Positions 42,394 through 50,810 of a stretch of DNA of 64,000 bases are shown in pieces (position 1 is the first letter of the stretch; every line of letters begins with the position of its first letter). The position numbers and the translations under genes are program-made. Below the pieces are notes generated by a model, which saw only the letters and a list, made by a program, of their open reading frames with translations, did not search any database and was not told the DNA's origin. The DNA comes from Trichomonas vaginalis G3 (lineage: Eukaryota > Parabasalia > Trichomonadida > Trichomonadidae): contig NC_067203.1 in NCBI RefSeq assembly GCF_026262505.1, positions 7,316,001 through 7,380,000 on the forward strand, written 5' to 3'.

Positions 42394-42972
42394 ATGTCAT
42401 TTCCGAAAAATAGAAGCGTAAGTGTTTCAAAAGGTTTAATGGCGGTGGCAGATGTGAAGTTAAATTCACCAACTCAAACAAACAGTCAAAGTGTTATTGT
42501 CAATGTCAAAGACAGAGATGTTGAAGTGGGGAAACCATACGAAGACGAAGATGGTATAACAATTGTTCCTGTAAAAGAACCAACATATCCTGAAGTTAAC
42601 AGAGACTTAAGTTCTGTTGCAGATATTCGAAACGACTACCAACAACTGAAAGACAAACTTCAAATCAGGAGAAAGATTTGTCAAGCTTTAAGTATAATGT
42701 TAAACTTGGTCGAACACAACCCTGTAAAAGTGAACTCATATGTCATTGCACCTCATGAAGTTTTGAAAGAACTATTGAAACTTTTGACAGAGGCAGACGA
42801 TATAAACATCAAAGAAATAGAACCCGACATTGGTTGCTGTGGTGTTTCATATAATGTCATTGACAAGATATACGTTATGAAAGGAGGTGAAACGTTGAAC
42901 TTAAAATATAGTTTCCCAGACGTTATAAAAATATTTGACGACCACAACATTTCATTAAAATTTATTTGCTAA
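42394..42972 (+). CDS. Element protein of unknown function (192 residues)
   Basis: Starts MSFPKNRSVSVSKG, with a T-tract and AAAATG just before the start, like other element genes. An N-terminal flexible basic segment (1-60) is followed by a helical middle (RNDYQQLKDKLQIRRKICQ) and a compact C-terminal domain with a Cys pair (IGCCGVSYNV). It sits in the structural cluster after the capsid region; a minor virion protein is possible but not shown. Confidence 0.5.
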   Translation: MSFPKNRSVSVSKGLMAVADVKLNSPTQTNSQSVIVNVKDRDVEVGKPYEDEDGITIVPVKEPTYPEVNRDLSSVADIRNDYQQLKDKLQIRRKICQALSIMLNLVEHNPVKVNSYVIAPHEVLKELLKLLTEADDINIKEIEPDIGCCGVSYNVIDKIYVMKGGETLNLKYSFPDVIKIFDDHNISLKFIC

Positions 42973-42976
42973 GTAA

Positions 42977-43759
42977 ATGGCAGAAGACATAATGGTTTAT
43001 ACTATTACGACTAAAAACCCGTCATATAATTCTATAACAACAAACTTACAAAGTCTTCAAGGACGATATTGTAAACTAACCTTAAACACAATGACGACTA
43101 AAGCCTGTTTTGCTCTTTTGACACCAGAAGACTTTATTGTTGTGAATGGTAAAAATACTCCTTTGAAGATACTTACTCAGATATACCACCAACAGGTTTT
43201 GTTGACTTATTTAATACTTAAGTACGGGTGTAACATGTGCTGCAACTAGAGCAGGTTTCATTATGTTTGGATGTCCGACTGAGTTTACTATAAACGATAT
43301 GAGCTATAATACAAAACTTATTTCTGGTTTTTACTACCAACAGTTTCCTATAACAGGAAAAGGTGTCATACAAGGAATGTCTATTCCATTGACATTAAGC
43401 ACACCAATCTTATATATTGTTTCAAACTTAGGTTCAAAGTGTTATTCGAATGCCGACAGAACTATTATGACCAAAAGATACTTATGCGTATAAACAATAC
43501 TTTCTCTGCTGGTTTTGCCTATTGTTCATTCGAATGCAGAATTTTCAACCTTAGTGAACTCAAACACTTTGGCAAGTATAACGTTGACATTAGTTGACGC
43601 AAACTTTGTTCCTGTAAAACTTTTATGTCCTATGTATTGTCAATGACGGCAGAAAGTTTCGAATTGGAAGATGCAACTGGTGAAAGTATTGTATTACAAG
43701 AACAACTTCAACAACAAATAGCTCAAGAACAACAAATGCAACAACAAAGTCAAGAATAA
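42977..43759 (+). pseudogene. Element structural-type protein region, in pieces
   Basis: Begins four bases after the previous stop (MAEDIMVYTITTKNPSYNSI). Beta-rich text follows, including FGCPTEFTINDMSYNTKLIS and PITGKGVIQGMSIPLTLSTP, and the C-terminus is Gln-rich (QEQLQQQIAQEQQMQQQSQE). The beta character and position in the capsid cluster suggest a minor capsid or penton-type protein; not recognised with certainty. Confidence 0.4.
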
Positions 43760-43787
43760 AAAAAAATATTTTTTTATTTTTATAAAA

Positions 43788-45020
43788 ATGTACAGAATAG
43801 ATGTTTCAGAGTTTTATGACTTCCAAGCATTCAGAAATATGTGTCCATTTAGAGACTATAACAAAGCAGTCGAGAATTTGAAACGTTTAGTCATTTATGT
43901 TGACTCTGCCCCAGAATGTTATGTTATGAAAGAATGGGATGTAGTCTTTAACAAACATAAAGCGACAATAGTTTCAGAACAAGAATGTAGACAGAAACTT
44001 AAGAAAATAAAAGTCGTACAAGTTGGTATGAAGATGTTAGATGCTTGGGATATCTTATTGTCAAAGTTAGAAGATTTTTCAGTTCGTGGTATAAAGTTTT
44101 ATACACCTTCTCCAAACTTCTATTCTATCTTCACTGGATATAAATACAAACAAGTAGAATGGAAAGAAAATATTATAGAAGCTTGGTTAGACCATGTCAA
44201 AGAAATTATATGCAATGGAAACGAAAAGGTTTATGAGTATATCTTATGTTGGTTTGCAAACATCTTACAACATCCAAGTGCTAAAAATGAAACTACTCTC
44301 ATTATAATTGGAAAACAAGGAACAGGTAAGAATACTTTCTTTACAGATATTTTGTGCAAACTGTTAGAAGGTTATTCGAATCCGAATATGACAAACTTAG
44401 AAAACATCTGTGGCAAGTTTAACTCCTCAATAGAGAATATGAAACTTATAGTTTGCAATGAACTTCAAAGTATAGATACAACAAAAGTTTTGAACTCAGA
44501 TGCTTTGAAGAGTCTTATAACAGACAAAGTTGGAGTTGTTGAAAGAAAGTATAAAGACCAAAGAGTTTGTGAAAATGTTGCAAACTTCATTATGGTTTCA
44601 AACAATACTGTTCCGATGAAGTTAGAAAGTTCTGACAGAAGATATGTAGTTGTCAGAACGTCAGAAGCTCATATGCAAGATACAGAATATTTTGACGCTT
44701 TGTCAGAATATTTGACACCTGAGTTTTACAACCATTTGTTTTCATACTTTATGACATTAGATATTTCAAAGTTCAATCCAAGACAAATTCCACATACCGA
44801 AGAGAGACAAACATTGTTAGAAGCAAACAAGAGTGTATATGAACTGTTCGTAGATGAAACTGACTTTGTGTCATTAGATGAAAGGTCTTTATATGATGAA
44901 TATAAACAATATTGTCAAGAATATGGTTATATGGCAGCTTCTAAACGTACATTCTTGGCAAATGTCAAAAGTCTTTTAGATGTTCAGAATGGTGTATATA
45001 CAAAGAAAAAATTTTTCTGA
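43788..45020 (+). CDS. Superfamily 3 helicase (D5/NrS-1-type primase-helicase family), 410 residues
   Basis: Walker A GKQGTGKNTFF at about residues 172-182, Walker B-like LIVCNELQS near 221, motif C with the family's Asn (NFIMVSNNT) near 267, and an arginine-finger region ESSDRRYVVV near 283-292. The order and spacing are those of SF3 helicases such as poxvirus D5 and phage primase-helicases. These unwind DNA as hexamers at replication forks of viruses and plasmids. A C-terminal winged-helix-like tail (SKRTFLANVKSLLDVQNGVY) is also typical. The N-terminal 150 residues do not show a clear primase site. The start is preceded by TTTTTATAAAAATG, the same context as the polymerase gene. Intact as read. 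Confidence 0.8.
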   Translation: MYRIDVSEFYDFQAFRNMCPFRDYNKAVENLKRLVIYVDSAPECYVMKEWDVVFNKHKATIVSEQECRQKLKKIKVVQVGMKMLDAWDILLSKLEDFSVRGIKFYTPSPNFYSIFTGYKYKQVEWKENIIEAWLDHVKEIICNGNEKVYEYILCWFANILQHPSAKNETTLIIIGKQGTGKNTFFTDILCKLLEGYSNPNMTNLENICGKFNSSIENMKLIVCNELQSIDTTKVLNSDALKSLITDKVGVVERKYKDQRVCENVANFIMVSNNTVPMKLESSDRRYVVVRTSEAHMQDTEYFDALSEYLTPEFYNHLFSYFMTLDISKFNPRQIPHTEERQTLLEANKSVYELFVDETDFVSLDERSLYDEYKQYCQEYGYMAASKRTFLANVKSLLDVQNGVYTKKKFF

Positions 45021-45059
45021 GTAAATTTTAAAAAAATATTTTTTTATCCGATAGAAAAG

Positions 45060-45479
45060 ATGACGAAATATATTTCAGTAAACAAGTACATGTCAGGACT
45101 TAAAGAAGAACTAGACCCATTCACATATTTGAATGTTTACTTCTACCATTTTGAAAAGTCTTCATTCAGCAAAGTTTGGAACATCGAACCAGTTAAGTTT
45201 GCTATTGTGACTAAAAATGATGCGAAATTTGAAGACTTAGACATAGAAGGTTTGTTAACAGTCAAAGAAAGTTTTGACAGAAGGTTCTCAAACCTTAAAG
45301 AAGGTAAAGCATACAAACTTGTTATACCTTATGAACCAAAGAAGACAGACGACTATGAATATTATGAGTCTAAAGTTGTAGAAGTTCAAGGTAAATTGGG
45401 TAAAAAGCTATTAGAGTCTAAGCCAGTGTTTACTCCTAAAGAGGAAGAGAACATTGACATTGACCCAGAAATGTTCTAA
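45060..45479 (+). CDS. Small element protein (139 residues), function unknown
   Basis: Starts MTKYISVNKYMSGLKEELD about 40 bases after the helicase stop on the same strand, with an AT-rich T-tract before the ATG. Mixed alpha/beta with an acidic C-terminus (KEEENIDIDPEMF). Coupling to the helicase and the acidic tail are reminiscent of single-strand-binding or replication accessory proteins, but this is only context. Confidence 0.5.
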   Translation: MTKYISVNKYMSGLKEELDPFTYLNVYFYHFEKSSFSKVWNIEPVKFAIVTKNDAKFEDLDIEGLLTVKESFDRRFSNLKEGKAYKLVIPYEPKKTDDYEYYESKVVEVQGKLGKKLLESKPVFTPKEEENIDIDPEMF

Positions 45480-45495
45480 AAATAAAATTTTATTT

Positions 45496-45945
45496 TTACA
45501 TGTCAAATTTCTTTTTCTCTGGAACTGGTTCAGGTTCTTTCTTCTCTTCTAATTTTTTCTCTTTCTTTTCTTTCTTCTTCTTCTCTGGTGGAGATATGTC
45601 AAATTTCTCACAACCATATTTATGTAAAAGTTCTTTGTCCTTTAATAGCTCATCTATTCTGTTTTCTATTTCATCTTCAAGAACAGCGCATGTGTCTTCT
45701 TTGCATTCTAAGAACTTTTGTTGGACTTCATCTTTCCAATTGGCGTCATCTCTGTCAACAAGTCTGTCATTGACAAATTTTAAGACTGCTCTTTGTAATG
45801 TTTTATGGTTCTTGTCATATTCCCAGAAACAGAACTTTAGAACAAATTCACCTTTCTTGTTTACACTATATAAGATTTTATGGTCGACAGATGTTTTGCT
45901 GTCGAAAAGCTTGTCTCGAATATAGATAGCGAAATCGCTAGACAT
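45496..45945 (-). CDS. Element protein with Lys/Glu-rich tail (149 residues)
   Basis: Starts MSSDFAIYIRDKLFD and ends in a highly charged tail (PPEKKKKEKKEKKLEEKKE). The globular first 100 residues contain FVLKFCFWEYDKN. Its ATG and the divergent ATPase ATG (45982) are 36 bases apart. The 3' end converges on the 139-residue gene with 16 bases between stops. Family unknown. Confidence 0.5.
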   Translation of the reverse strand: MSSDFAIYIRDKLFDSKTSVDHKILYSVNKKGEFVLKFCFWEYDKNHKTLQRAVLKFVNDRLVDRDDANWKDEVQQKFLECKEDTCAVLEDEIENRIDELLKDKELLHKYGCEKFDISPPEKKKKEKKEKKLEEKKEPEPVPEKKKFDM

Positions 45946-45981
45946 TTTCTAAAAGATAAAAATTTTAATTTTTCTAAAAAT

Positions 45982-46857
45982 ATGTTAGAAAAAAAGTTTG
46001 CTGACATTGACAAGAAATTTGAGAATGTTTTAAACAAGAACAAGAGGAAGTTAGAAAATGCTCAGATAAAGCCTATACATGAAAAGTTCTTATTTGCTCA
46101 GAATGGTATAACAGGTCTAATTGCACCACCTGGGTCGGGTAAGACTTTCACTTATCTTAAAATGGCTGCACAACAACAAGAACTAGATGAGAAGAACCCA
46201 TTCTATGAGTTAGTTGTTATTTGTTCGACTTCTGGTCAATTTGACCAAACCGTCAATTCGTTCAAAGATATTATAAAGAAGTCTAAGTTAGTATGTATAA
46301 AGGATACTGAGTTGTTAGATTGGATAAAGAAGTACCAAAGAAGAGTTTTGAAGTATAATGCTATAAATGAGTATATAAATTCTAAGTTTAAAGAACCTAA
46401 TGAGGAAATGCAGAGAATATTAGAGAAGAAACACTTCAGAAACAAACAGAAAGAGATAGAATACATTTCGAAGAAATTGCAATCTTACGATTGGAAGACT
46501 TACCCTCATAGGTGTCTTCTTATCTTAGATGATTTCGCCTCTCATCCTTTGCTTAAGAATAGAGAACAAGATATGTGTCGAATTCTTAAGAAACTTAGGC
46601 ACTTTAACATTTCAGTCGTAATATGTGTACAGACAGCAAAGAGTTTAAGTAAGGATGTTAAAAGAATACTTACTGACATAATACTTTTCCCCGGATTGTC
46701 CGAAGACGATTTCATGGAACTTATGAAAGAGTCCATGGCAGGTAAGTTTGACAGACATGAACTCTGGGAGAAGTATAAAGTCATACAAGACCCTCATACT
46801 TCTTTCAGAATTCATATCTATGCGAACAAAGTTCAAATTGTAAAAAGTCAAGCTTGA
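45982..46857 (+). CDS. Packaging ATPase A (FtsK/HerA-type, A32-like)
   Basis: 291 residues from the ATG at 45982 (MLEKKFADIDKKFENV). Walker A APPGSGKTF at about 48-56, and Walker B LLILDDFAS near residue 181 with the double Asp of A32-type ATPases. A VVICVQTAKSL segment follows, where the family carries its sensor Gln. Such ATPases pump DNA into capsids in Polintons, adenovirus-like and NCLDV viruses. Homologous but clearly diverged from ATPase B at 62244-63137 (shared pattern: GSGKTF, YNAI/YYAIVEF helical insert, LDDFAS/CDDFAG, RHFNISVVICVQT/RHYHLTVAILMQT). Intact as read. Confidence 0.8.
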   Translation: MLEKKFADIDKKFENVLNKNKRKLENAQIKPIHEKFLFAQNGITGLIAPPGSGKTFTYLKMAAQQQELDEKNPFYELVVICSTSGQFDQTVNSFKDIIKKSKLVCIKDTELLDWIKKYQRRVLKYNAINEYINSKFKEPNEEMQRILEKKHFRNKQKEIEYISKKLQSYDWKTYPHRCLLILDDFASHPLLKNREQDMCRILKKLRHFNISVVICVQTAKSLSKDVKRILTDIILFPGLSEDDFMELMKESMAGKFDRHELWEKYKVIQDPHTSFRIHIYANKVQIVKSQA

Positions 46858-46873
46858 AAAATAAAGAGTTCAT

Positions 46874-47671
46874 CTACCCTACTTGTTTGAAGTTGTCAAA
46901 ATACTCTGTTATCTTTTCTTTCAGTAATGTTAAGTCTTCTTTGAATGTAAGTATTGTACAACCTTTAATATCATAGTGTGTTTGAGGTAACGTATCTTGA
47001 ACAATTTGTTTCACATCTTCATTTGGGGTCATTGAAATCGGTAAGTTTTCGCGATAGAACCAATTTCTGTCAGATTTGTAAATCTTAGCAAGGTCGTAAA
47101 AGCTTTTGTTGTTTCTTCTGACTAAATGCAACATAACCATGTCACTGTCTTCCATATCTTCAGTATAAATCATATACTTATAGTTCTTTTCCTTTCCTTT
47201 TGGTACCGAACGTGGTATTCTTTTCTGAATGCTTTTGTCTTTTGCTTCAAGCTTATTTTCCATCTCTCCACGTTCTGCTTTATATAATTCATCTAACATC
47301 ATGAAAATATAACAAGCATAACGAGGTGAAGCCCACATTGCTACAGCATTTACTAAAAGTCTATGAACATAATAACCTTTCAAACCAGGAGCCAAATTCT
47401 TGCGATTTTCGTACGGAATCTCTTCCCCCGGTTTTCCGAGGGAAGCAATCATATGAGGAAATTCTTCTAAAAGTTCTTTTGTCTGTTGGTTTTCAAACCA
47501 ATGATATGCTTGCTTTGTAGAACGAAGAGCATTCATTATACTTTGCATTTGGTACATATCGTCTTTGACCGAACGAATGAGACGTAACTGTTTGTTATAC
47601 TGTATGTACTCGTATTCTTCATTTATAGCTTCATGGACTATAACTGTTGTTGTGTTCTCTGATGTTGACAT
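46874..47671 (-). CDS. KilA-N domain protein 1 (265 residues)
   Basis: The start at 47671 (MSTSENTTTVIVHEA) is the first ATG; the frame is open slightly further up from a TTG. The KilA-N fold is visible at about residues 20-130: VKDDMYQMQSIMNALRSTK, WFENQQTKELLEEF, GYYVHRLLVNAVAMWASPRYA and CYIFMMLDELY. That is the helix-Trp-helix and 'WxSPxYA' core of viral KilA-N DNA-binding domains. Residues after 150 are basic, with a second alpha/beta region ending FDNFKQVG. KilA-N proteins bind DNA and are found in NCLDVs and phages. The gene shares a 45-bp identical upstream block with KilA-N protein 2 and has a palindrome copy (47790-47803) about 120 bases upstream. Confidence 0.75.
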   Translation of the reverse strand: MSTSENTTTVIVHEAINEEYEYIQYNKQLRLIRSVKDDMYQMQSIMNALRSTKQAYHWFENQQTKELLEEFPHMIASLGKPGEEIPYENRKNLAPGLKGYYVHRLLVNAVAMWASPRYACYIFMMLDELYKAERGEMENKLEAKDKSIQKRIPRSVPKGKEKNYKYMIYTEDMEDSDMVMLHLVRRNNKSFYDLAKIYKSDRNWFYRENLPISMTPNEDVKQIVQDTLPQTHYDIKGCTILTFKEDLTLLKEKITEYFDNFKQVG

Positions 47672-47683
47672 TACTGTCTTTAC

Positions 47684-47728
47684 ATACAAAATAAAAAAAT
47701 AAATAAAAATAAAACTAACTTTATTTTT
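47684..47728 (-). promoter_or_regulatory. 45-bp upstream block of KilA-N gene 1
   Basis: Identical base for base to 48782-48826 upstream of KilA-N gene 2, at almost the same distance from each ATG (13 bases). AT-rich, contains the run TTATTTTTATTTATTTTTTT on the coding strand. Likely the shared core promoter. Confidence 0.6.
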
Positions 47729-47789
47729 CTAACTAATGAAATTCATTATTTTTGTGCTGAATTCAGCAAAAATATATTTTAGGGTAGAT

Positions 47790-47803
47790 GGTTAGATCTA
47801 ACC
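47790..47803. promoter_or_regulatory. Palindrome copy 1
   Basis: GGTTAGATCTAACC, nested in GGGTAGA...TCTACCC, about 120 bases upstream of KilA-N gene 1. Candidate operator or hairpin. Confidence 0.5.
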
Positions 47804-48039
47804 CGATTTCTAACCCGATTTCTACCCTCATGAATTTTCATGAATTTTCATGAATTTTATATATTAATGTTTTCGTTAAGCCACTTTGTGCCGTCAGTCA
47901 GTCAGTTAATGAAAGACTTTAGAAAGTTGTTGGAAAATAAGTCCTGGGAAGAGTATTATAAGGCGTTTTGTGAAGAATATAGCAACAGTCCGAATTCCGG
48001 CGGTTGCTTTTTATACAAAATTCATGAGGGTAGAAATCG

Positions 48040-48053
48040 GGTTAGATCTAACC
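48040..48053. promoter_or_regulatory. Palindrome copy 2
   Basis: Same 14-bp core, inverted flank relative to copy 1, about 48 bases past the stop of KilA-N gene 2. Confidence 0.5.
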
Positions 48054-48100
48054 ATCTACCCTAAACATTATTTTTGCTGAATTCAATAAAAATAATGAGT

Positions 48101-48769
48101 TCATTTACTCACAATATTTTGTACAAAACGACCCCAAACTTTTAACTTCTTTTCTGCAGCTTCTAATGCTATCTTAGCGAGTTCATATTCTCTAAATTCT
48201 CTCTTTAAATCTTCTTGTTCCCATTGGTCTAGTTCGTATGGAGAATCTCTATAACCATAAAATATCTCACGTTCATGTTCTAATTGTTTTTCATGCATTT
48301 TTCTAACTTCTTCTTCAAACAAATGTTTTGCATTCTCTACTCTATCTTCGAGTTCTTCTTCATCTAACTTCTCATGAACTTTCTTGTCTATGGAGTCCAT
48401 AATATCTTTGACATAAAATGCATACTTTACAGAGCACCATTCAGCAACAAAATGAACGAGGTCAGGATGTATGTAAATACCTTTGAATTCATTTATAACA
48501 CCCTTAGTAAGCTCATAAAATGCTTGTTTTGAGGTTGAGCCACTTTTGGCTCCACCGTATTCTTTCAACCAAAACTCAAGAATTTCCTGCATTTTAGCAC
48601 TATTGAGAAATCTGTTTAAATGGTTTAACCTTCCCGCTTCTCTTGCCATCTTTGTTGCATTAATGTAACCATCCTTGTCTCTACGTAAGACTTCAATACC
48701 GTTATAAGTGCCTTTTGTGAATGTTTCGCCATTAGATTTGTTCGTGAATGTTTTTGCTTCGACTGACAT
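48101..48769 (-). CDS. KilA-N domain protein 2 (222 residues)
   Basis: First ATG at 48769 (MSVEAKTFTNKSNGETF). The KilA-N hallmark is clearer than in protein 1: GTYNGIEVLRRDKDGYINAT, then KMAREAGRLNHLNRFL, TSKQAFYELTKG, and GIYIHPDLVHFVAEWCSVKY with AFYVKDIMD. A long Glu/Lys-rich helical C-terminus (about 140-215) would form a coiled coil, so dimerisation is likely. A DNA-binding regulator or replication factor is inferred. The proteins are diverged, yet their upstream blocks are identical. Confidence 0.85.
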   Translation of the reverse strand: MSVEAKTFTNKSNGETFTKGTYNGIEVLRRDKDGYINATKMAREAGRLNHLNRFLNSAKMQEILEFWLKEYGGAKSGSTSKQAFYELTKGVINEFKGIYIHPDLVHFVAEWCSVKYAFYVKDIMDSIDKKVHEKLDEEELEDRVENAKHLFEEEVRKMHEKQLEHEREIFYGYRDSPYELDQWEQEDLKREFREYELAKIALEAAEKKLKVWGRFVQNIVSK

Positions 48770-48781
48770 TTCTGTTCTTAT

Positions 48782-48826
48782 ATACAAAATAAAAAAATAA
48801 ATAAAAATAAAACTAACTTTATTTTT
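48782..48826 (-). promoter_or_regulatory. 45-bp upstream block of KilA-N gene 2
   Basis: Exact duplicate of 47684-47728. See the finding on the shared promoter. Confidence 0.6.
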
Positions 48827-48872
48827 TCTGTCTTAAGGAAATTCATGAGGGTAGAAATGAGGGTAGATATCG

Positions 48873-48886
48873 GGTTAGATCTAACC
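48873..48886. promoter_or_regulatory. Palindrome copy 3
   Basis: GGTTAGATCTAACC with flanks as in copy 2 (an extra GGGTAGA half-unit), about 104 bases upstream of the KilA-N 2 ATG and at the 3' end of the Pro-rich gene region. Confidence 0.5.
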
Positions 48887-48899
48887 ATCTACCCTAAAC

Positions 48900-49233
48900 A
48901 TTATTTTTTGGTCCGGGAACAACTTTCTCTCAATTGGAGCTGTAGCATACTCTTTGCGTAAGCGGTTCAGACCTTCTTCGAAGTCTTGGTCTCTCTTCGA
49001 TTGAGATTGGAATTGATGGGGTGGAGCTTGCTGGAACAAAAGGGTTGGGAAGTAAGGCATAGGCTGAGGAGGGTAGTTTCGGGAAGCCTTGGGTGGGTAG
49101 TAACCTTGAGGTGAAATTGGTAGTAATTCGGAGGTACTTGCTGGAACTGAGGTTGCTGAGGAGACTGTTGTGGTTCTGCAGCTTTCGGTTCTTCTGGCTT
49201 TGGAAGGCATTCAGGAAGAGGAACGTCAGTCAT
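48900..49233 (-). pseudogene. Pro/Gln-rich element protein region, in pieces
   Basis: Begins MTDVPLPECLPKPEEPKAAE and is Pro/Gln-rich throughout, with a charged helical segment near the C-terminus (EGLNRLRKEYA). Low-complexity tail or virion protein; no family recognised. Divergent from the 124-residue gene across the 22-bp hairpin repeats. Confidence 0.4.
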
Positions 49234-49244
49234 CCGTTTGTGTC

Positions 49245-49445
49245 CTGTCGGAAGGAAAAATTTTTCCTGTCGGATGGAAAAACTTTTTCTGTCGGAAGGA
49301 AAAACTTTTTCTGAAGTTCGACCAAAAAGTTCTCAATTTTCGAAAATTTGAATGGTTTACGGACGGACAACTGGAAGAGTTCTTCCTGTTGTCGGGAAAA
49401 ATTTTTCCCTTTGTCGGGAAAATATTTTCCTGTCGGATGGAAGAA
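49245..49445 (+). repeat. 22-bp hairpin repeat cluster
   Basis: Three tandem 22-bp units at 49245-49310, each starting CTGTCGGA and containing GGAAAAA(T/C)TTTTT. Three looser units (CTGTTGTCGGG..., CTTTGTCGGG..., CTGTCGGATGG...) occur at 49386-49440. Each unit has a GGAAAAATTTTTCC-type palindrome. They fill the space between two divergent genes, and the last unit supplies the ATG at 49437. Confidence 0.75.
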
Positions 49446-49811
49446 CTTGGAATGCAAGAAAGACTTGACGAGGCAATTTACCTTATTGAACTTAACGAGC
49501 TTGTTAAAGACTTCCTCAGGCAGAATGTAAAAGGCAAGCTTGTTAACGGTTGGATAACGGGAAGGGCTGCCTTGACTCTCGAGATTTCGACTGGAATTCC
49601 AATTGAGGTACCAGAAGGCACTCCTTTCGACGACATAAAGCAAGCAAAGAAAGAAGCTCTTCTCAAGTTCTTTGCAAAGCGCCCATGGATACAACTTCCA
49701 AACAGAGAGAACCCTTTCCCAAGAATGAACCAAATTCTCAGAGCACTGTTCCACTTCTCTGGTCAGCCGTTCTTTATAACTACAGAAGGCGACATTCAGC
49801 CAGTTCAGTAA
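49437..49811 (+). CDS. Small element protein (124 residues), function unknown
   Basis: Start at the ATG inside the last hairpin unit (MEELGMQERLDEAIYLIEL); the frame continues upstream only through repeat DNA. The protein is compact, with a Pro-containing loop STGIPIEVPEGTPFDDIK and FAKRPWIQLPNRENPFPRM. No motif recognised. Codon use is typical of neighbouring element genes and the sequence reads intact. Confidence 0.5.
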   Translation: MEELGMQERLDEAIYLIELNELVKDFLRQNVKGKLVNGWITGRAALTLEISTGIPIEVPEGTPFDDIKQAKKEALLKFFAKRPWIQLPNRENPFPRMNQILRALFHFSGQPFFITTEGDIQPVQ

Positions 49812-49925
49812 ACATCTCATTTTAACTCACTTTTTTTATGTTTTTTGTGAAAGTGTCAAAAATAAATTGTTTTCATGAGTTTTCTACGATGTTAGAAAAA
49901 ATGTTATTTTCTAATATCTTCACAT

Positions 49926-50787
49926 TCAATACTTTTTCAGCACTTTTCCGTAGTTATATACGAAAGACAATTCGAGATAAAAGTCATAGTACAATGGAAT
50001 AATATGTTGCACACCATTTGTTGTGAACCAAACTTGAAAGTCAGAGAAACTGTTACTAGGTGGTTCGTAGAATTTAGAAGCAAAGTCATAAAGGTCCTTA
50101 CCAATACATAGAAAACTATTGTTGCTTGAACTGAAACTTGCATGACACATAACATTTTGAGGGTCAAACACGTTTCTAAAAACCATCAAATCTGCTGGTG
50201 GAAGTATAAATTTAAATGGACAATCTGGTGGTAATGGTTCGTTCTGGTTTAGTAACCGAAGAAATTGTGCCCAAGAACGTTTGTCTACTTCCCAAAATAA
50301 AAACTCTGTATCTCTTGGAGGGTTAATTTCAATCTTTTGAAATGAAACGGTGGAGTTCATCTTGTCATATTCTAGTTTCAGATAGTATGTTCCATTTAGT
50401 AAAGAGTCGTATTTTTCTTGAAATTCCCAATAATATTTGTTCATTTGAGTTTGAAAGTCATCTAGAGTTTTCTCAAGACTTTCGTCTGAACGAACTGTAA
50501 AGATTCTCATTTCGTCAAATTTGTCTATTAGACCATCAGGACCTTCATACTGCCAATGAAAATATACTGCGAACATAAATGCGTTAGTTCTATTTGAAAA
50601 CAAAACTCTTCTAAATCCTATTGCCTTTGCATCTGAAGGACTTTGAAGCCAACGAATTGGATAGTCAAACCTGTATGCTCGGATGAAATTTCTTCATCTG
50701 AAATAGTCCTACCAGCATTTGTAAAGATATAGTCTAACGGTTTTGTATCTGCTACTTTTGTTCTTTGTTTTTCAACCTGAAGCATTT
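49926..50787 (-). pseudogene. Virion-type paralog 1 (penton/fibre-base-like family), in pieces
   Basis: Related to the proteins at 57509-58359 and, more distantly, 61346-62227. Shared features: VADTKPLDYIFTNAG near the N-terminus (compare VATTKPLDELFTNVG), an IGFRR block, a long beta-rich middle, and a C-terminal FYEPPSNSFSDFQVWFTTNG followed by IIPLYYDFYLELSFVYNY. No enzyme motifs. The repeated, beta-rich nature suggests a capsid vertex or spike component; inference. Confidence 0.5.
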
Positions 50788-50810
50788 AATATATGTAAAA
50801 ATATATTGTT

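Larger units (their letters stand above)
47742..48100. repeat. Small segment bounded by inverted palindrome copies
   Basis: Copy 1 (TGAATTCAGCAAAAATA, then TTTAGGGTAGATGG, about 47756-47835) and copy 2 (about 48020-48095, opposite orientation) share about 70 bases including the palindrome GGTTAGATCTAACC. They enclose about 190 bases with short imperfect TTTTCATGAA repeats and a short open frame. It looks like either a MITE-type insertion with long terminal inverted repeats or two regulatory sites facing each other. Confidence 0.55.

Noticed and set aside
45500-45925. Ser/Phe-rich plus-strand frame
   Set aside because: Antisense of the Lys/Glu-rich minus-strand gene; Phe/Ser runs come from reversed Lys/Glu codons.
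49245-49445. CRISPR-like array
   Set aside because: Units are head-to-tail 22-bp repeats without unique spacers and the host is a eukaryote; it is a tandem hairpin cluster.
49230-49820. Minus-strand 196-codon frame
   Set aside because: Crosses the hairpin repeats and is antisense to the better supported 124-residue gene.
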